A stretch of DNA of 64,000 nucleotides from Empedobacter sedimenti (lineage in GTDB: Bacteria > Bacteroidota > Bacteroidia > Flavobacteriales > Weeksellaceae), in contig NZ_JASCQG010000010.1 of the NCBI RefSeq assembly GCF_030005555.1, positions 95,887-159,886 on the forward strand, read 5' to 3'. The position numbers were made by a program, and so were the translations under genes. This document shows positions 54,507 to 62,680 of this stretch, piece after piece; within the stretch, counting starts at the first letter, position 1; the number at the start of each line of letters is the position of its first letter. Under the pieces are notes generated by a model that saw only the letters and a program-made list of their open reading frames with translations, had not been told where the DNA came from and did no database searches.

Positions 54507-55556
54507 TTAAGAAAGCGTTTCTTCTATTTTTTGCATAACTCCAATTTGATTATCATCAATCGCAATTACAGCAGAATTTCCTTTCCCATAAGGCTTGTAT
54601 CGATCTAAAAAACTTTCATCTTTAAACAATCCAATTGTCTTTGTAGGAGCCGCACAACTCAAATGCATCATTCCAGAATCTCCCGCAACTACAACCTCGC
54701 AATTGTACATAACAGCCGCTATTTCACGTACATCTTTACTATAAAACTCAGGTAATTTATGTGTCAGCATCGAAATATTTTCAACAGGAAGAATCTCGAT
54801 TAAATTATATTCTTGTGAATATTTTGGGTAAAATAAATTGTAAAACTCGGTCCACCAATCTTCACTATAACATTTTGCACCAGTCGCAAAAGTGAAAAAA
54901 GCCAATGTTTTTTTAGAAGGATCTTTGGTAATTTCGTTCAATAAATTTTTCCCATTTTCGATTTCTTTATCAGATAATTGAATATTTTGAGAAGGAATAG
55001 GCTCATTTCTTACTTTTCCATCAAATAATTCTAAAAATTTTCTGAACTGATAAACTGGATATTGCGCTTGATGCAATTGATTTTCTTGCGTAGTATCTGC
55101 AATAAATTCGTCACCAAAAAGCTTGTATTTAGATTTTGCGAATGATGTAGAAAGTCTGCCAGAAGAAGATTGTTTGTCAACATTAATCACTAAATCATAT
55201 TTTTTGCTCTTAATCTTAAACCAAACCTTGATATAATCGATCAATTCTTTGAAAGGTTTTTTTGGCAATTCTATAATTTGATCAACTTGTGGATAATTCT
55301 CAAAAACAATTGGAGCAACTTTTCCTTTTACAAATAAATCAATCTTAACTTTCGGAAAGTTTTTCACAATTTCCTGAACAAGTGGTGTAATCAATAAAGT
55401 ATTTCCCAAACGTTGATTTGGTCGATTTATCAACACTCTTTCAATATTAATTGTTTCATTTTTATTAATGTTTTCAAGAGAACCTTTACCGATTCCTCCT
55501 GTCAAACCTCTCATTATTTTTCGACGGTAGGCATTTACTTTTAACTTGAAACTCAT
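54507..55556 (-). CDS. Glycosyltransferase family 9 protein (heptosyltransferase-like)
   Basis: A 349-residue enzyme with the two-Rossmann-domain GT-B layout of GT9. The N-terminal half contains RPNQRLGNTLLITPLVQEI (sugar acceptor loop) and VKIDLFVKG; the C-terminal half contains TFATGAKCYSEDWW and the donor-binding motif VVAGDSGMMHLSCAAPTKTIGLF (about 293-315), the hallmark Gly-Asp-Ser-Gly of heptosyltransferases. It should act at the inner face of the inner membrane in LPS core or glycan synthesis. It stands alone between the big outer-membrane gene and the SDR. Confidence 0.92.
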   Translation of the reverse strand: MSFKLKVNAYRRKIMRGLTGGIGKGSLENINKNETINIERVLINRPNQRLGNTLLITPLVQEIVKNFPKVKIDLFVKGKVAPIVFENYPQVDQIIELPKKPFKELIDYIKVWFKIKSKKYDLVINVDKQSSSGRLSTSFAKSKYKLFGDEFIADTTQENQLHQAQYPVYQFRKFLELFDGKVRNEPIPSQNIQLSDKEIENGKNLLNEITKDPSKKTLAFFTFATGAKCYSEDWWTEFYNLFYPKYSQEYNLIEILPVENISMLTHKLPEFYSKDVREIAAVMYNCEVVVAGDSGMMHLSCAAPTKTIGLFKDESFLDRYKPYGKGNSAVIAIDDNQIGVMQKIEETLS

Positions 55557-55649
55557 TGCTTTATTGATTATTATAGAATTAAGAAAATTATTCGCTATTG
55601 TATTACGAAACTATGTAAACTATCGGTAATTACGAAATATTTTTTTCAT

Positions 55650-55678
55650 AAAAAAAGACCTCAATTTGAGGTCTTAGC
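55650..55678 (-). terminator. Terminator after the SDR gene
   Basis: The stem aagacctcaa / ttgaggtctt is followed on the minus strand by TTTTTT. Confidence 0.85.
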
Positions 55679-55679
55679 A

Positions 55680-56384
55680 TTATTTTGTTTTCGTTGGACG
55701 AACTTCTATTTTACTTGGTAAAACATTTGGATTCATTTTCAATAAATCTACCACCATTTGTCCTAAATCTTCGGGCTGAATTTTCCATCCGTCCTCAGAA
55801 TTTGGCACATGATCATTGAAATTTGACGTTACAGAACCAGGCATAATCGTTGTACATTTGATATCATAATTTCTTAAATCTAACATCGCAGCCTGCGTAA
55901 ATCCTACAACTCCAAATTTTGAAGCATTGTAACCTGCTCCATTCGCAAAGAAATTTGTTCCTGCCAAAGAAGCAATAGAAATATAATATCCTTTCGAAAC
56001 TTTTAACGCTTCAACAGACGCTTTTATGGTGTGAAAAACACCCGTTAAATTAGTATCAATCATTGCATTCCAATCTTCTAAAGAAAGTTCATCAATTGGT
56101 GCGAATTTCCCTAAACCTGCATTTGCAATTACAATATCCAAACGTCCAAACGCAGAGATAATCTGCTCTACAGCATTCTGTTCATCCTCAAAAAAACGTA
56201 CATCTGATTGAATTGCTAAGACATTTTCTTTTCCTAAATACTGACGTGCTTTTTCTACATCGTCAATATTTCGACCAGAGATTGCCACTTTTACACCATT
56301 TTCTACCAATGATTTGGCGATTCCCAATCCAATTCCCTTCGTTCCTCCTGTTATATAGGCTACTTTACCTTCTATCTTTTGCAT
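55680..56384 (-). CDS. Short-chain dehydrogenase/reductase
   Basis: A 234-residue classical SDR: TGGTKGIG (12-19) binds NAD(P), NAG is in IANAGLGKF (about 87-95), and the catalytic Ser-Tyr-Lys are in SIASLAGTNFFANGAGYNASKFG (Tyr-x-x-x-Lys near 152-156). The group includes 3-oxoacyl-ACP reductases and acetoacetyl-CoA reductases; sequence alone does not settle its substrate. It has a Shine-Dalgarno-like AGAGGAAAA before the ATG, unusual in Bacteroidota, and starts 10 bases behind the SH3-domain gene, so these two are one unit. Confidence 0.9.
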   Translation of the reverse strand: MQKIEGKVAYITGGTKGIGLGIAKSLVENGVKVAISGRNIDDVEKARQYLGKENVLAIQSDVRFFEDEQNAVEQIISAFGRLDIVIANAGLGKFAPIDELSLEDWNAMIDTNLTGVFHTIKASVEALKVSKGYYISIASLAGTNFFANGAGYNASKFGVVGFTQAAMLDLRNYDIKCTTIMPGSVTSNFNDHVPNSEDGWKIQPEDLGQMVVDLLKMNPNVLPSKIEVRPTKTK

Positions 56385-56394
56385 GTTTTTCCTC

Positions 56395-57171
56395 TTATTT
56401 TTGATTCAGCCAATTCCATTTACCATCTTTTCGGTAAATAAATCCACCTTCTTTCGCATTTTCTTGATGCACATAAATAGCATCATACTCTAAAGTTACA
56501 ATTTCCTTTTTAGAAATTCCATTCAAGTTACGTTTAACTCCATTTACATTATTCGAATAAAGTGGTGTTCCTTTAGGAACGACTGTCAACGTTCCGAAAT
56601 CATAATTAGTGATTTTAAATGGATCTTTAGCTCCTCCTAAACCATAAATTTGACTTCCTTTCTTCAAATTATTTACAATAAATAATCTAATATTTCCTTT
56701 TGTATCAATCATTCTGTATAAATAATCAACTACTCCGTCTCCAAAAAAATCACCTTTTATTGCAAAACATTTGTAAGCTGTTGCCAAATAAAATTCACTA
56801 AAAGCTGGATGAGTAGAAATCTCTTTTTCAAATTGACTGATAAAACTTTGTTGCGTAATCAAATAACCACTAAATGTATACAAATTATCTTGCAAAACAG
56901 ATTCGCTAATACCTTCATCTAAAATAACTTTAGAAGAGCTAACATCTACTTTTACCCAATTTCCACTTTTTGCTTTACCATTATCCATCAACGAAAATGC
57001 CTCGCCTTTCTCAGTAATCTTTACGGGGTAACCGTATGGAATTTTACCAATTCGTTTTCCATTTGGACTAGTTCTAACCGTCAAACCTTCTTGTGCAATA
57101 ACTTGATAAATTTCTTGTGAAAACACAACAGAACTCATCATTAAAATGAATCCAAAAATTATTTTTTTCAT
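56395..57171 (-). CDS. Secreted SH3-domain protein
   Basis: A 258-residue exported protein (signal peptide ending near VVFSQ). Residues about 22-75 form a bacterial SH3 domain (YQVIAQEGLTVRTSPNGKRIGKIPYG), the usual peptidoglycan- or peptide-binding module. The remainder (about 90-258) has alternating beta segments without a named family, including IKGDFFGDGVVDYLYRMID, an FG-GAP/repeat-like calcium loop (GDGVVD). It is transcribed in front of the SDR (10 bases apart). It ends behind an own terminator on the upstream side from the enoyl-CoA hydratase. Confidence 0.75.
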   Translation of the reverse strand: MKKIIFGFILMMSSVVFSQEIYQVIAQEGLTVRTSPNGKRIGKIPYGYPVKITEKGEAFSLMDNGKAKSGNWVKVDVSSSKVILDEGISESVLQDNLYTFSGYLITQQSFISQFEKEISTHPAFSEFYLATAYKCFAIKGDFFGDGVVDYLYRMIDTKGNIRLFIVNNLKKGSQIYGLGGAKDPFKITNYDFGTLTVVPKGTPLYSNNVNGVKRNLNGISKKEIVTLEYDAIYVHQENAKEGGFIYRKDGKWNWLNQK

Positions 57172-57182
57172 AGTGTAAAATT

Positions 57183-57216
57183 AAAAAAGCCTCAAGAAAA
57201 CCTGAAGCTTTTTAGA
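57183..57216 (-). terminator. Terminator after enoyl-CoA hydratase
   Basis: An imperfect stem (aagcctca / tgaagctt, one mismatch) is followed on the minus strand by TTTTTAATTTT and lies 20 bases after the stop codon. Confidence 0.65.
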
Positions 57217-57235
57217 AATTTATTTAAATTAAAAT

Positions 57236-58012
57236 TTACTTAAAATCTGGCTTTCTTTTTTCAACAAAAGCTGTTGTTCCTTCTTTAAAATCAGCCTCAT
57301 CAAATAAGTTACCAAAGCTTTCAATCTCTACTTCAAAACCATTTTCTTTATCTGAAGCATTAATTGCTTTAATTGCATCTCGAATTGCTACAGAAGAATT
57401 TCTTGAAATTTTAGTAGCAATTTCCTTTGCACGGTTGATTAATTCAGCTTGTTCTACAACTTCGTTTACTAAACCAATTTCATAAGCACGTTCTGCTGTA
57501 AACATATCCGCTGTCATAATTGCTTGCATCGCACGTCCTTTCCCAATCAATTTTGGTAAACGTTGAGTTCCTCCATAACCAGGAATCAAGCCTAATGTAA
57601 CCTCTGGCAAACCTAATTTTGCATTTGTAGACGCAATACGGAAATGCGAAGCCATTGCTAGTTCTAATCCTCCACCCAATGCAAAACCATTAACAGCTGC
57701 AATTACTGGCTTCTTAAAATCTTCAATTTTATCAAAAACATTTTCTTGACCTTTTGCAGCTAATTGCTCACCTTGACGTCCATCAAAGTTTGCAAACTCC
57801 TTGATATCCGCCCCTGCAACGAAAGATTTTTCACCAGACCCCGTCAAAATAACTACTCGAATTGCTGGATCTGAATCCGCATCCGTAAAAAAGTTAGAGA
57901 TATCATCCAATAAATCTTTATTCAACGCATTTAACGCTTGCGGACGATTTAAAGTTACTAATGCTATTTTATTTTCTACTTCAACAATCAGATTGTTATA
58001 ATTATATTCCAT
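57236..58012 (-). CDS. Enoyl-CoA hydratase
   Basis: A 258-residue crotonase-family enzyme that hydrates trans-2-enoyl-CoA in fatty-acid oxidation. AGADIKEFANF (about 66-76) is the oxyanion-hole region, and GFALGGGLELAMASHFRIA (about 106-124) and LPEVTLGLIPGYGGTQRLPKLIG (about 132-154) hold the two catalytic Glu residues of hydratases. The end KEGTTAFVEKRKPDF is typical. It could equally be a 3-hydroxybutyryl-CoA-type crotonase. It stands alone, divergent from the trp operon. Confidence 0.93.
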   Translation of the reverse strand: MEYNYNNLIVEVENKIALVTLNRPQALNALNKDLLDDISNFFTDADSDPAIRVVILTGSGEKSFVAGADIKEFANFDGRQGEQLAAKGQENVFDKIEDFKKPVIAAVNGFALGGGLELAMASHFRIASTNAKLGLPEVTLGLIPGYGGTQRLPKLIGKGRAMQAIMTADMFTAERAYEIGLVNEVVEQAELINRAKEIATKISRNSSVAIRDAIKAINASDKENGFEVEIESFGNLFDEADFKEGTTAFVEKRKPDFK

Positions 58013-58037
58013 TTTGTTTGTGTTTTTATTATTTACT

Positions 58038-58045
58038 CAAAAATA
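58038..58045 (-). promoter_or_regulatory. Candidate -7 element of the enoyl-CoA hydratase gene
   Basis: The minus strand reads TATTTTTG (TAnnTTTG), 25 bases before the ATG. No clear -33 TTG. Confidence 0.3.
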
Positions 58046-58084
58046 TTAATTGTTGAAAGAACTAAAAAATTTATCAAAAAATAA

Positions 58085-58115
58085 TTTGCATAATTCAAAA
58101 TCCTTTCTAAATTTG
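58085..58115 (+). promoter_or_regulatory. Promoter of the trp operon
   Basis: A -33 TTTG (58085-58088) is separated by 19 bases from the -7 element TAAATTTG (58108-58115). The trpL ATG follows after 5 bases, so transcription should begin at or within a few bases of the start codon. Confidence 0.7.
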
Positions 58116-58120
58116 TCACA

Positions 58121-58183
58121 ATGAAAACATTATTTACAAATAACTGGTGGTGGAATATCGGACAACAAAACGTTGGTTCGTAA
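58121..58183 (+). CDS. trpL: trp operon leader peptide (Trp-Trp-Trp)
   Basis: A 20-residue ORF, MKTLFTNNWWWNIGQQNVGS, placed between the operon promoter and a strong terminator. Three successive TGG codons at 58145-58153 are far beyond chance in a 20-codon ORF of such AT-rich DNA. A ribosome short of charged tRNA-Trp would stall there and leave the segment 58172-58178 free, which can pair with 58221-58227 and block the terminator; completing translation would cover it. This is the logic of ribosome-mediated attenuation. The peptide itself is unlikely to have a separate function. It is too short for most gene finders. Confidence 0.88.
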   Translation: MKTLFTNNWWWNIGQQNVGS

Positions 58184-58207
58184 GACCTCTATGCAGTTAT
58201 ATGTAGA

Positions 58208-58240
58208 AAAGGCTTGTCGTAACCGACAAGCCTTTTTTTG
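58208..58240 (+). terminator. Attenuator terminator of the trp operon
   Basis: The 9-bp stem ggcttgtcg / cgacaagcc (58211-58232) has a 4-base loop and is followed by seven T, 26 bases before trpE. With trpL it forms the attenuator. The alternative pairing gttggtt (58172-58178) with aaccgac (58221-58227) takes the loop and part of the 3' arm. Confidence 0.88.
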
Positions 58241-58265
58241 TGCTCGAAACCTAAATATTTAACAA

Positions 58266-59660
58266 ATGAATTTAACTTTTAACATACAGAAAGAAACTGT
58301 TTTAGCGGATTTAACAACTCCAGTTCAGCTTTATTTAAAACTACGAGACATTTATCCGAACGCCTTATTATTAGAGAGTTCTGACTATCATTCGAAGACA
58401 GATGCTAACTCTTTTATTTGCCTAAATCCGATCGCAACTTTCAAAGTTACTAACGGAATGGTAAATGAAACATACGCAAATGGAGAAATAAAAGAATATG
58501 CGTTGAATGGTCAAGAATTGACAGAAAAATTCAAGGAATTTACGAATCAATTTACAATTCAAAATGGTGAAGATCTACCTGTAAATGGTTTATTTGGTTA
58601 CATTGCTTGGGATGCTATTCCGCATTTCGAAACAGTGAAATTTTCGGCAAAAGGAAATGAAGCAACAATTCCAGAATTTTCGTATTCGTTCTATCAAAAT
58701 ATTGTGGTCTTCAATCATTTTCACAATGAAATTCAATTTATCGAATATCAAAATGAAGAAACAATTTCTAAGTTTTCTGAAATTAAAAGTGTTGTTCATA
58801 ACAAATCAATTGTTGAATATCCATTTAACGTCGAATCTGAAATTCAATCGAATTTAACGGATGATGAATTCAAAGAAATGGTCACAAAATGTAAACAATC
58901 TTGTTTTCGTGGTGATGTTTTTCAAATTGTTCCTTCTCGTCAATTCAAACAAAAGTTTTCGGGCGATGAATTCAATGTTTACCGCATTTTACGCTCGGTA
59001 AATCCTTCGCCTTATTTGTTTTATTTCGATTATGGAAATTATAAAATATTCGGTTCTTCGCCAGAAGCTCAAATTATCATCAATAATAATCATGCAGAAA
59101 TTCATCCAATTGCAGGAACGGTTCGTAGAACAGGAAGTCCAACTTTGGACAAAGAATTGACCGAAAAATTAATCGCTGACCCAAAAGAAAATGAAGAACA
59201 TGTAATGTTGGTTGATTTGGCTCGAAATGATTTGAGTCGAAATTCTGCTGATGTAAAAGTCGCTCAATACAAAGAAATTCAGTATTTCTCGCATGTGATT
59301 CACATGGTTTCGAAAGTGACTGCGCAATTGGATCCTAGCGTGAATACAATGAAAGTTTTTGCAGATTCTTTTCCCGCTGGAACGCTTTCTGGCGCACCAA
59401 AATTCAAAGCAATGGAATTGTTAGACGGTTACGAAAATCAAAATCGTGGCGTTTATGGTGGCGGAATTGGCTATTTAGGATTTAACGGAGATATCAATAT
59501 GGCAATTGCGATTCGTACGTTCGTCAGCAAACAAAATACTTTATATTTTCAGGCTGGTGCTGGAGTTGTTTCCAAATCGGTCGAAGAAAATGAATTACAA
59601 GAAGTCAATCATAAATTAGGAGCGCTTCGTCGCTCAATAGAAATCGCTCAAAACCTATAA
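58266..59660 (+). CDS. trpE: Anthranilate synthase component I
   Basis: A 464-residue chorismate-binding enzyme that makes anthranilate from chorismate and ammonia supplied by TrpG. LLES at 35-38 is the tryptophan feedback site seen in TrpE. The C-terminal catalytic core has PSRQF, HPIAGTVRRTG, DPKENEEHVMLVDLARNDLSR, AGTLSGAPKFKAME and GGGIGYLGFNG. The protein is slightly shorter than the E. coli enzyme but complete. It is the first structural gene behind trpL and the attenuator. Confidence 0.97.
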   Translation: MNLTFNIQKETVLADLTTPVQLYLKLRDIYPNALLLESSDYHSKTDANSFICLNPIATFKVTNGMVNETYANGEIKEYALNGQELTEKFKEFTNQFTIQNGEDLPVNGLFGYIAWDAIPHFETVKFSAKGNEATIPEFSYSFYQNIVVFNHFHNEIQFIEYQNEETISKFSEIKSVVHNKSIVEYPFNVESEIQSNLTDDEFKEMVTKCKQSCFRGDVFQIVPSRQFKQKFSGDEFNVYRILRSVNPSPYLFYFDYGNYKIFGSSPEAQIIINNNHAEIHPIAGTVRRTGSPTLDKELTEKLIADPKENEEHVMLVDLARNDLSRNSADVKVAQYKEIQYFSHVIHMVSKVTAQLDPSVNTMKVFADSFPAGTLSGAPKFKAMELLDGYENQNRGVYGGGIGYLGFNGDINMAIAIRTFVSKQNTLYFQAGAGVVSKSVEENELQEVNHKLGALRRSIEIAQNL

Positions 59661-59663
59661 ACT

Positions 59664-60227
59664 ATGAAAATTTTAGTTATCGATAATTACGATTCGTTCA
59701 CCTATAATTTAGTGCATTCGCTAAAGAAATTCGCCGATGATATTACTGTTGTTCGCAATGATGGAATCGCTTTGGAAGAGGTGAATAATTATGATAAAAT
59801 ATTACTTTCTCCTGGCCCAGGAATCCCTGATGAAGCGAATTTATTGAAACCAATCATCGAGAAATACGCCTCAACAAAATCAATTTTTGGTGTTTGTTTA
59901 GGTCAACAAGCAATCGGAGAAGTTTTTGGTGGAAAATTATTAAACACGCAAGAAGTTTTTCACGGAGTTGAATCAACAATTGAAGTGATAAAAGAAGAAG
60001 TGATATTCCAAAATTTACCAAAAAATTTAGAAGTTGGACGTTACCATTCTTGGGTAGTTTCAAACGAAAATTTTCCTGAAGAATTAGAAATTACAGCAGT
60101 TGGTCCAAAAGGAGAAGTGATGGCTTTGCGTCATAAAACCTATGATGTCCGTGGTGTTCAATTTCATCCAGAATCTATTTTGACGCCACTTGGAGATGAA
60201 ATGATTAAGAATTGGTTAGAAGCTTAA
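59664..60227 (+). CDS. trpG: Anthranilate synthase component II (glutamine amidotransferase)
   Basis: A 187-residue class I amidotransferase providing ammonia to TrpE (and, in organisms without a separate PabA, often to aminodeoxychorismate synthase). The nucleophile is Cys78 in FGVCLGQQ, and the triad is completed by His168 and Glu170 in VQFHPESI. LLSPGPGIPDEA (about 47-58) is the oxyanion-side loop, and VGRYHSWVV the family segment. It lies 3 bases after trpE and is not fused to TrpD. Confidence 0.96.
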   Translation: MKILVIDNYDSFTYNLVHSLKKFADDITVVRNDGIALEEVNNYDKILLSPGPGIPDEANLLKPIIEKYASTKSIFGVCLGQQAIGEVFGGKLLNTQEVFHGVESTIEVIKEEVIFQNLPKNLEVGRYHSWVVSNENFPEELEITAVGPKGEVMALRHKTYDVRGVQFHPESILTPLGDEMIKNWLEA

Positions 60228-60231
60228 AACG

Positions 60232-61218
60232 ATGAAAAAATTATTAAATTTATTATTCGAAAATTATACCTTGAGCGAAGATGAAGCGTATCAAATTATG
60301 GTAGAAATTTCGGAAGAAAAATATTCAGCTGTCGAATTAGCTTCTTTTGTGACCATTTTTAATATGCGCAACATTACATTGGAGGAATTAAAAGGTTATC
60401 GCCGAGCTTTGTTAGATTTATGCATCAAAGTAGATTTGCCAAAGCAAGCGATTGATGTTGTAGGAACGGGTGGTGACGGAAAAGATACTTTTAATATTTC
60501 GACATTAAGTTGTTTTGTTTTGGCTGGAGCTGGCGAAAAAATTATCAAACAAGGAAATTATGGAGCTTCGTCTGTGAGCGGTTCTTCGAATATATTGGAT
60601 AATTTTGGATACGAATTTTCTGTCAATCAAGATAAATTGAAACGTGAGTTCGACGAAGTTGGAATTACATTTTTACATGCGCCACTTTTTCATCCGGCTT
60701 TGGCGAAAGTTGCTCCGATTAGAAAAGGTTTGGCGGTAAAAACATTTTTCAATTTGATGGGTCCTTTGGTGAATCCAGTTCAACCAGAATTCCAAAATTT
60801 GGGAACGTATGATGTCAAAACCGCTCGATTATATCATTATGTAATGCAAAATTCGGACGTACAATATTCGATTTCGACTGCGTTGGCTGGTTATGATGAA
60901 ATTTCGTTAACATCACCAACAAAAGTATATAATAATTCGGGTGAATTTGTGTTAGAAAGTAAAGATTTTGGTTTAAATATTCTTCAACCAGATGAGATAA
61001 AAGGTGGAAAATCAATCGAAGAAAATTCTAAAATATTTTTGAGTGTTTTAGAAGGAAATTCAACTAAAGCTCAAAAAGAAGTTGTGTTAGCAAACACTGC
61101 TTTAGCCTTGAAAACAATTTATCCAACCAAAGATTTAATCGAATGTGTAGCGATTGCAAACGAAAGTTTAGACAGTAAAAATGCATTGAATGTATTCCAA
61201 AAATTAATGAAGTCATGA
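60232..61218 (+). CDS. trpD: Anthranilate phosphoribosyltransferase
   Basis: A 328-residue enzyme that transfers the phosphoribosyl group of PRPP to anthranilate. The PRPP-binding motif is GTGGDGKDTFN at 78-88, followed by KQGNYGASSVSGSSNILDNFGY, and RKGLAVKTFFNLMGPLVNPVQP is the anthranilate site. Length is slightly below the usual ~340. The gene begins 4 bases after trpG and overlaps trpC by 4 bases (ATGA). Confidence 0.96.
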   Translation: MKKLLNLLFENYTLSEDEAYQIMVEISEEKYSAVELASFVTIFNMRNITLEELKGYRRALLDLCIKVDLPKQAIDVVGTGGDGKDTFNISTLSCFVLAGAGEKIIKQGNYGASSVSGSSNILDNFGYEFSVNQDKLKREFDEVGITFLHAPLFHPALAKVAPIRKGLAVKTFFNLMGPLVNPVQPEFQNLGTYDVKTARLYHYVMQNSDVQYSISTALAGYDEISLTSPTKVYNNSGEFVLESKDFGLNILQPDEIKGGKSIEENSKIFLSVLEGNSTKAQKEVVLANTALALKTIYPTKDLIECVAIANESLDSKNALNVFQKLMKS

Positions 61219-62000
61219 AAACGATATTAGACGAAATTGTCGCGCAAAAACGTGTTGAAATTTTAGAAAAACAGAGAACTCAATCAATCGAAAGTTTTAG
61301 AAATTCGGAAAATTTCTTACTTCCTGTAAAATCTACAAAAGCTTCAATTTTAGATGATACAAAATCTGGAATTATTGCAGAATTTAAGCGAAAATCACCT
61401 TCAAAAGGTTTTATCAACAAAGATGCAAACGTAAAAGAAGTCGTTTCAGGTTACGAAAAGTTTGGTGCTTCTGTTGTTTCTGTTTTGACGGATGAACAAT
61501 TTTTTGGCGGAAGTTTTGATGATTTACAACAAGCTAAAGAAGTTTTAAATATTCCAGTTTTGCGCAAAGATTTTATTGTTGATGAATTTCAAGTATACGA
61601 AACAAAAGCAATTGGTGCGGATTTGATGTTGTTGATTGCAGAATGTTTGACAAAAGATGAAGTCTATCATTTAGCGAAAACAGCTAAAGAAATTGGTTTG
61701 GAAGTTTTGTTGGAATTACATTCGGAAGATCAATTGGAAAAAGTAAATGAATTCATCGATTTGATTGGAATTAATAATCGTAATTTGAAAAATTTTGAAG
61801 TTGATATTGAAAAATCAAAACAAATTTTGAAACAATTACCAACCGATTTAATCAAAGTTGCGGAAAGCGGAATTTCTGATCCAAAAATAGTGAAAGAATT
61901 GCGACAAGCAGGATTTCAAGCTTTTTTGATTGGAGAAAACTTTATGAAAGCTGAAGATCCAACCAAAACTTTTGAACAATTTGTAAAAGAGTCGAAATGA
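61215..62000 (+). CDS. trpC: Indole-3-glycerol phosphate synthase
   Basis: A 261-residue TIM-barrel enzyme closing the indole ring. The signature is EFKRKSPSKG at 56-65 with the catalytic Lys; VLTDEQFFGGSFDDL, LRKDFIVDEFQVYE (second Lys), LIGINNRNL and AESGI provide the other active-site and phosphate-binding residues. It is a separate protein, not fused to TrpF as in enterobacteria. It overlaps both neighbours by 4 bases, suggesting coupled translation. Confidence 0.96.
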   Translation: MKTILDEIVAQKRVEILEKQRTQSIESFRNSENFLLPVKSTKASILDDTKSGIIAEFKRKSPSKGFINKDANVKEVVSGYEKFGASVVSVLTDEQFFGGSFDDLQQAKEVLNIPVLRKDFIVDEFQVYETKAIGADLMLLIAECLTKDEVYHLAKTAKEIGLEVLLELHSEDQLEKVNEFIDLIGINNRNLKNFEVDIEKSKQILKQLPTDLIKVAESGISDPKIVKELRQAGFQAFLIGENFMKAEDPTKTFEQFVKESK

Positions 62001-62668
62001 AACGTTTTCAAGTAAAAGTTTGCGGAAATAATAACATCGAAAATTTTAAAAAAATTGCAGTAATCGAACCCGATTATGTTGGCTTTATTTTCTATTCAAA
62101 ATCAAAACGATTTGTAGAAGATGAATCTATTTTCGAAGTTTTTCCGAATGCAGAAAAAGTTGGCGTTTTCGTGAATGAATCAATCGAAAATATTCTCGAA
62201 AAAGTTGAACAATATAAATTAGATGTTGTGCAATTACATGGTGATGAAACGGTACATTTTTGTGAAGAATTAATCAATCAAAAACATCAACGATTACTAA
62301 CTGATGAAAGCTTTTTAGACTTTAAAATTTGGAAAGCCATTGGTGTAAAATCGATTGAAGATTTTCAACAATTAACCACTTATCAACAAGTTGTTGATGG
62401 TTTTGTTTTTGACACAAAATCAAGTGATTACGGTGGTACAGGAAAGAAATTTGATTGGCAATTGTTAACAAATTATCAGTTATCAACACCCTTTTTATTA
62501 AGTGGCGGAATAACATTGGAAGATGCATTTATCTTGAAAAATTTTCAACATCCGAGGTGTATCGGATTTGATATCAATAGTGGTTTTGAGTCAGCACCAG
62601 GAATTAAAAAAACTGACGAAGTAAAACAGTTTATCGATACAATTGATGGACGAATTGAACAAAATTAA
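61997..62668 (+). CDS. trpF: Phosphoribosylanthranilate isomerase
   Basis: A 223-residue TIM-barrel enzyme performing the Amadori rearrangement of phosphoribosylanthranilate. The catalytic Cys9 is in VKVCGN, and the catalytic Asp is in FVFDTKSSDYGGTGKKFDW (about 136-154), with VVQLHGDE and LLSGGI further family segments; FDINSGFESAPGIKKTD closes the phosphate site. The motif KVCGN replaces the more common KICG. It follows trpC with a 4-base overlap and precedes trpB by 12 bases. Confidence 0.96.
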   Translation: MKRFQVKVCGNNNIENFKKIAVIEPDYVGFIFYSKSKRFVEDESIFEVFPNAEKVGVFVNESIENILEKVEQYKLDVVQLHGDETVHFCEELINQKHQRLLTDESFLDFKIWKAIGVKSIEDFQQLTTYQQVVDGFVFDTKSSDYGGTGKKFDWQLLTNYQLSTPFLLSGGITLEDAFILKNFQHPRCIGFDINSGFESAPGIKKTDEVKQFIDTIDGRIEQN

Positions 62669-62680
62669 AAAAGAAACAAA

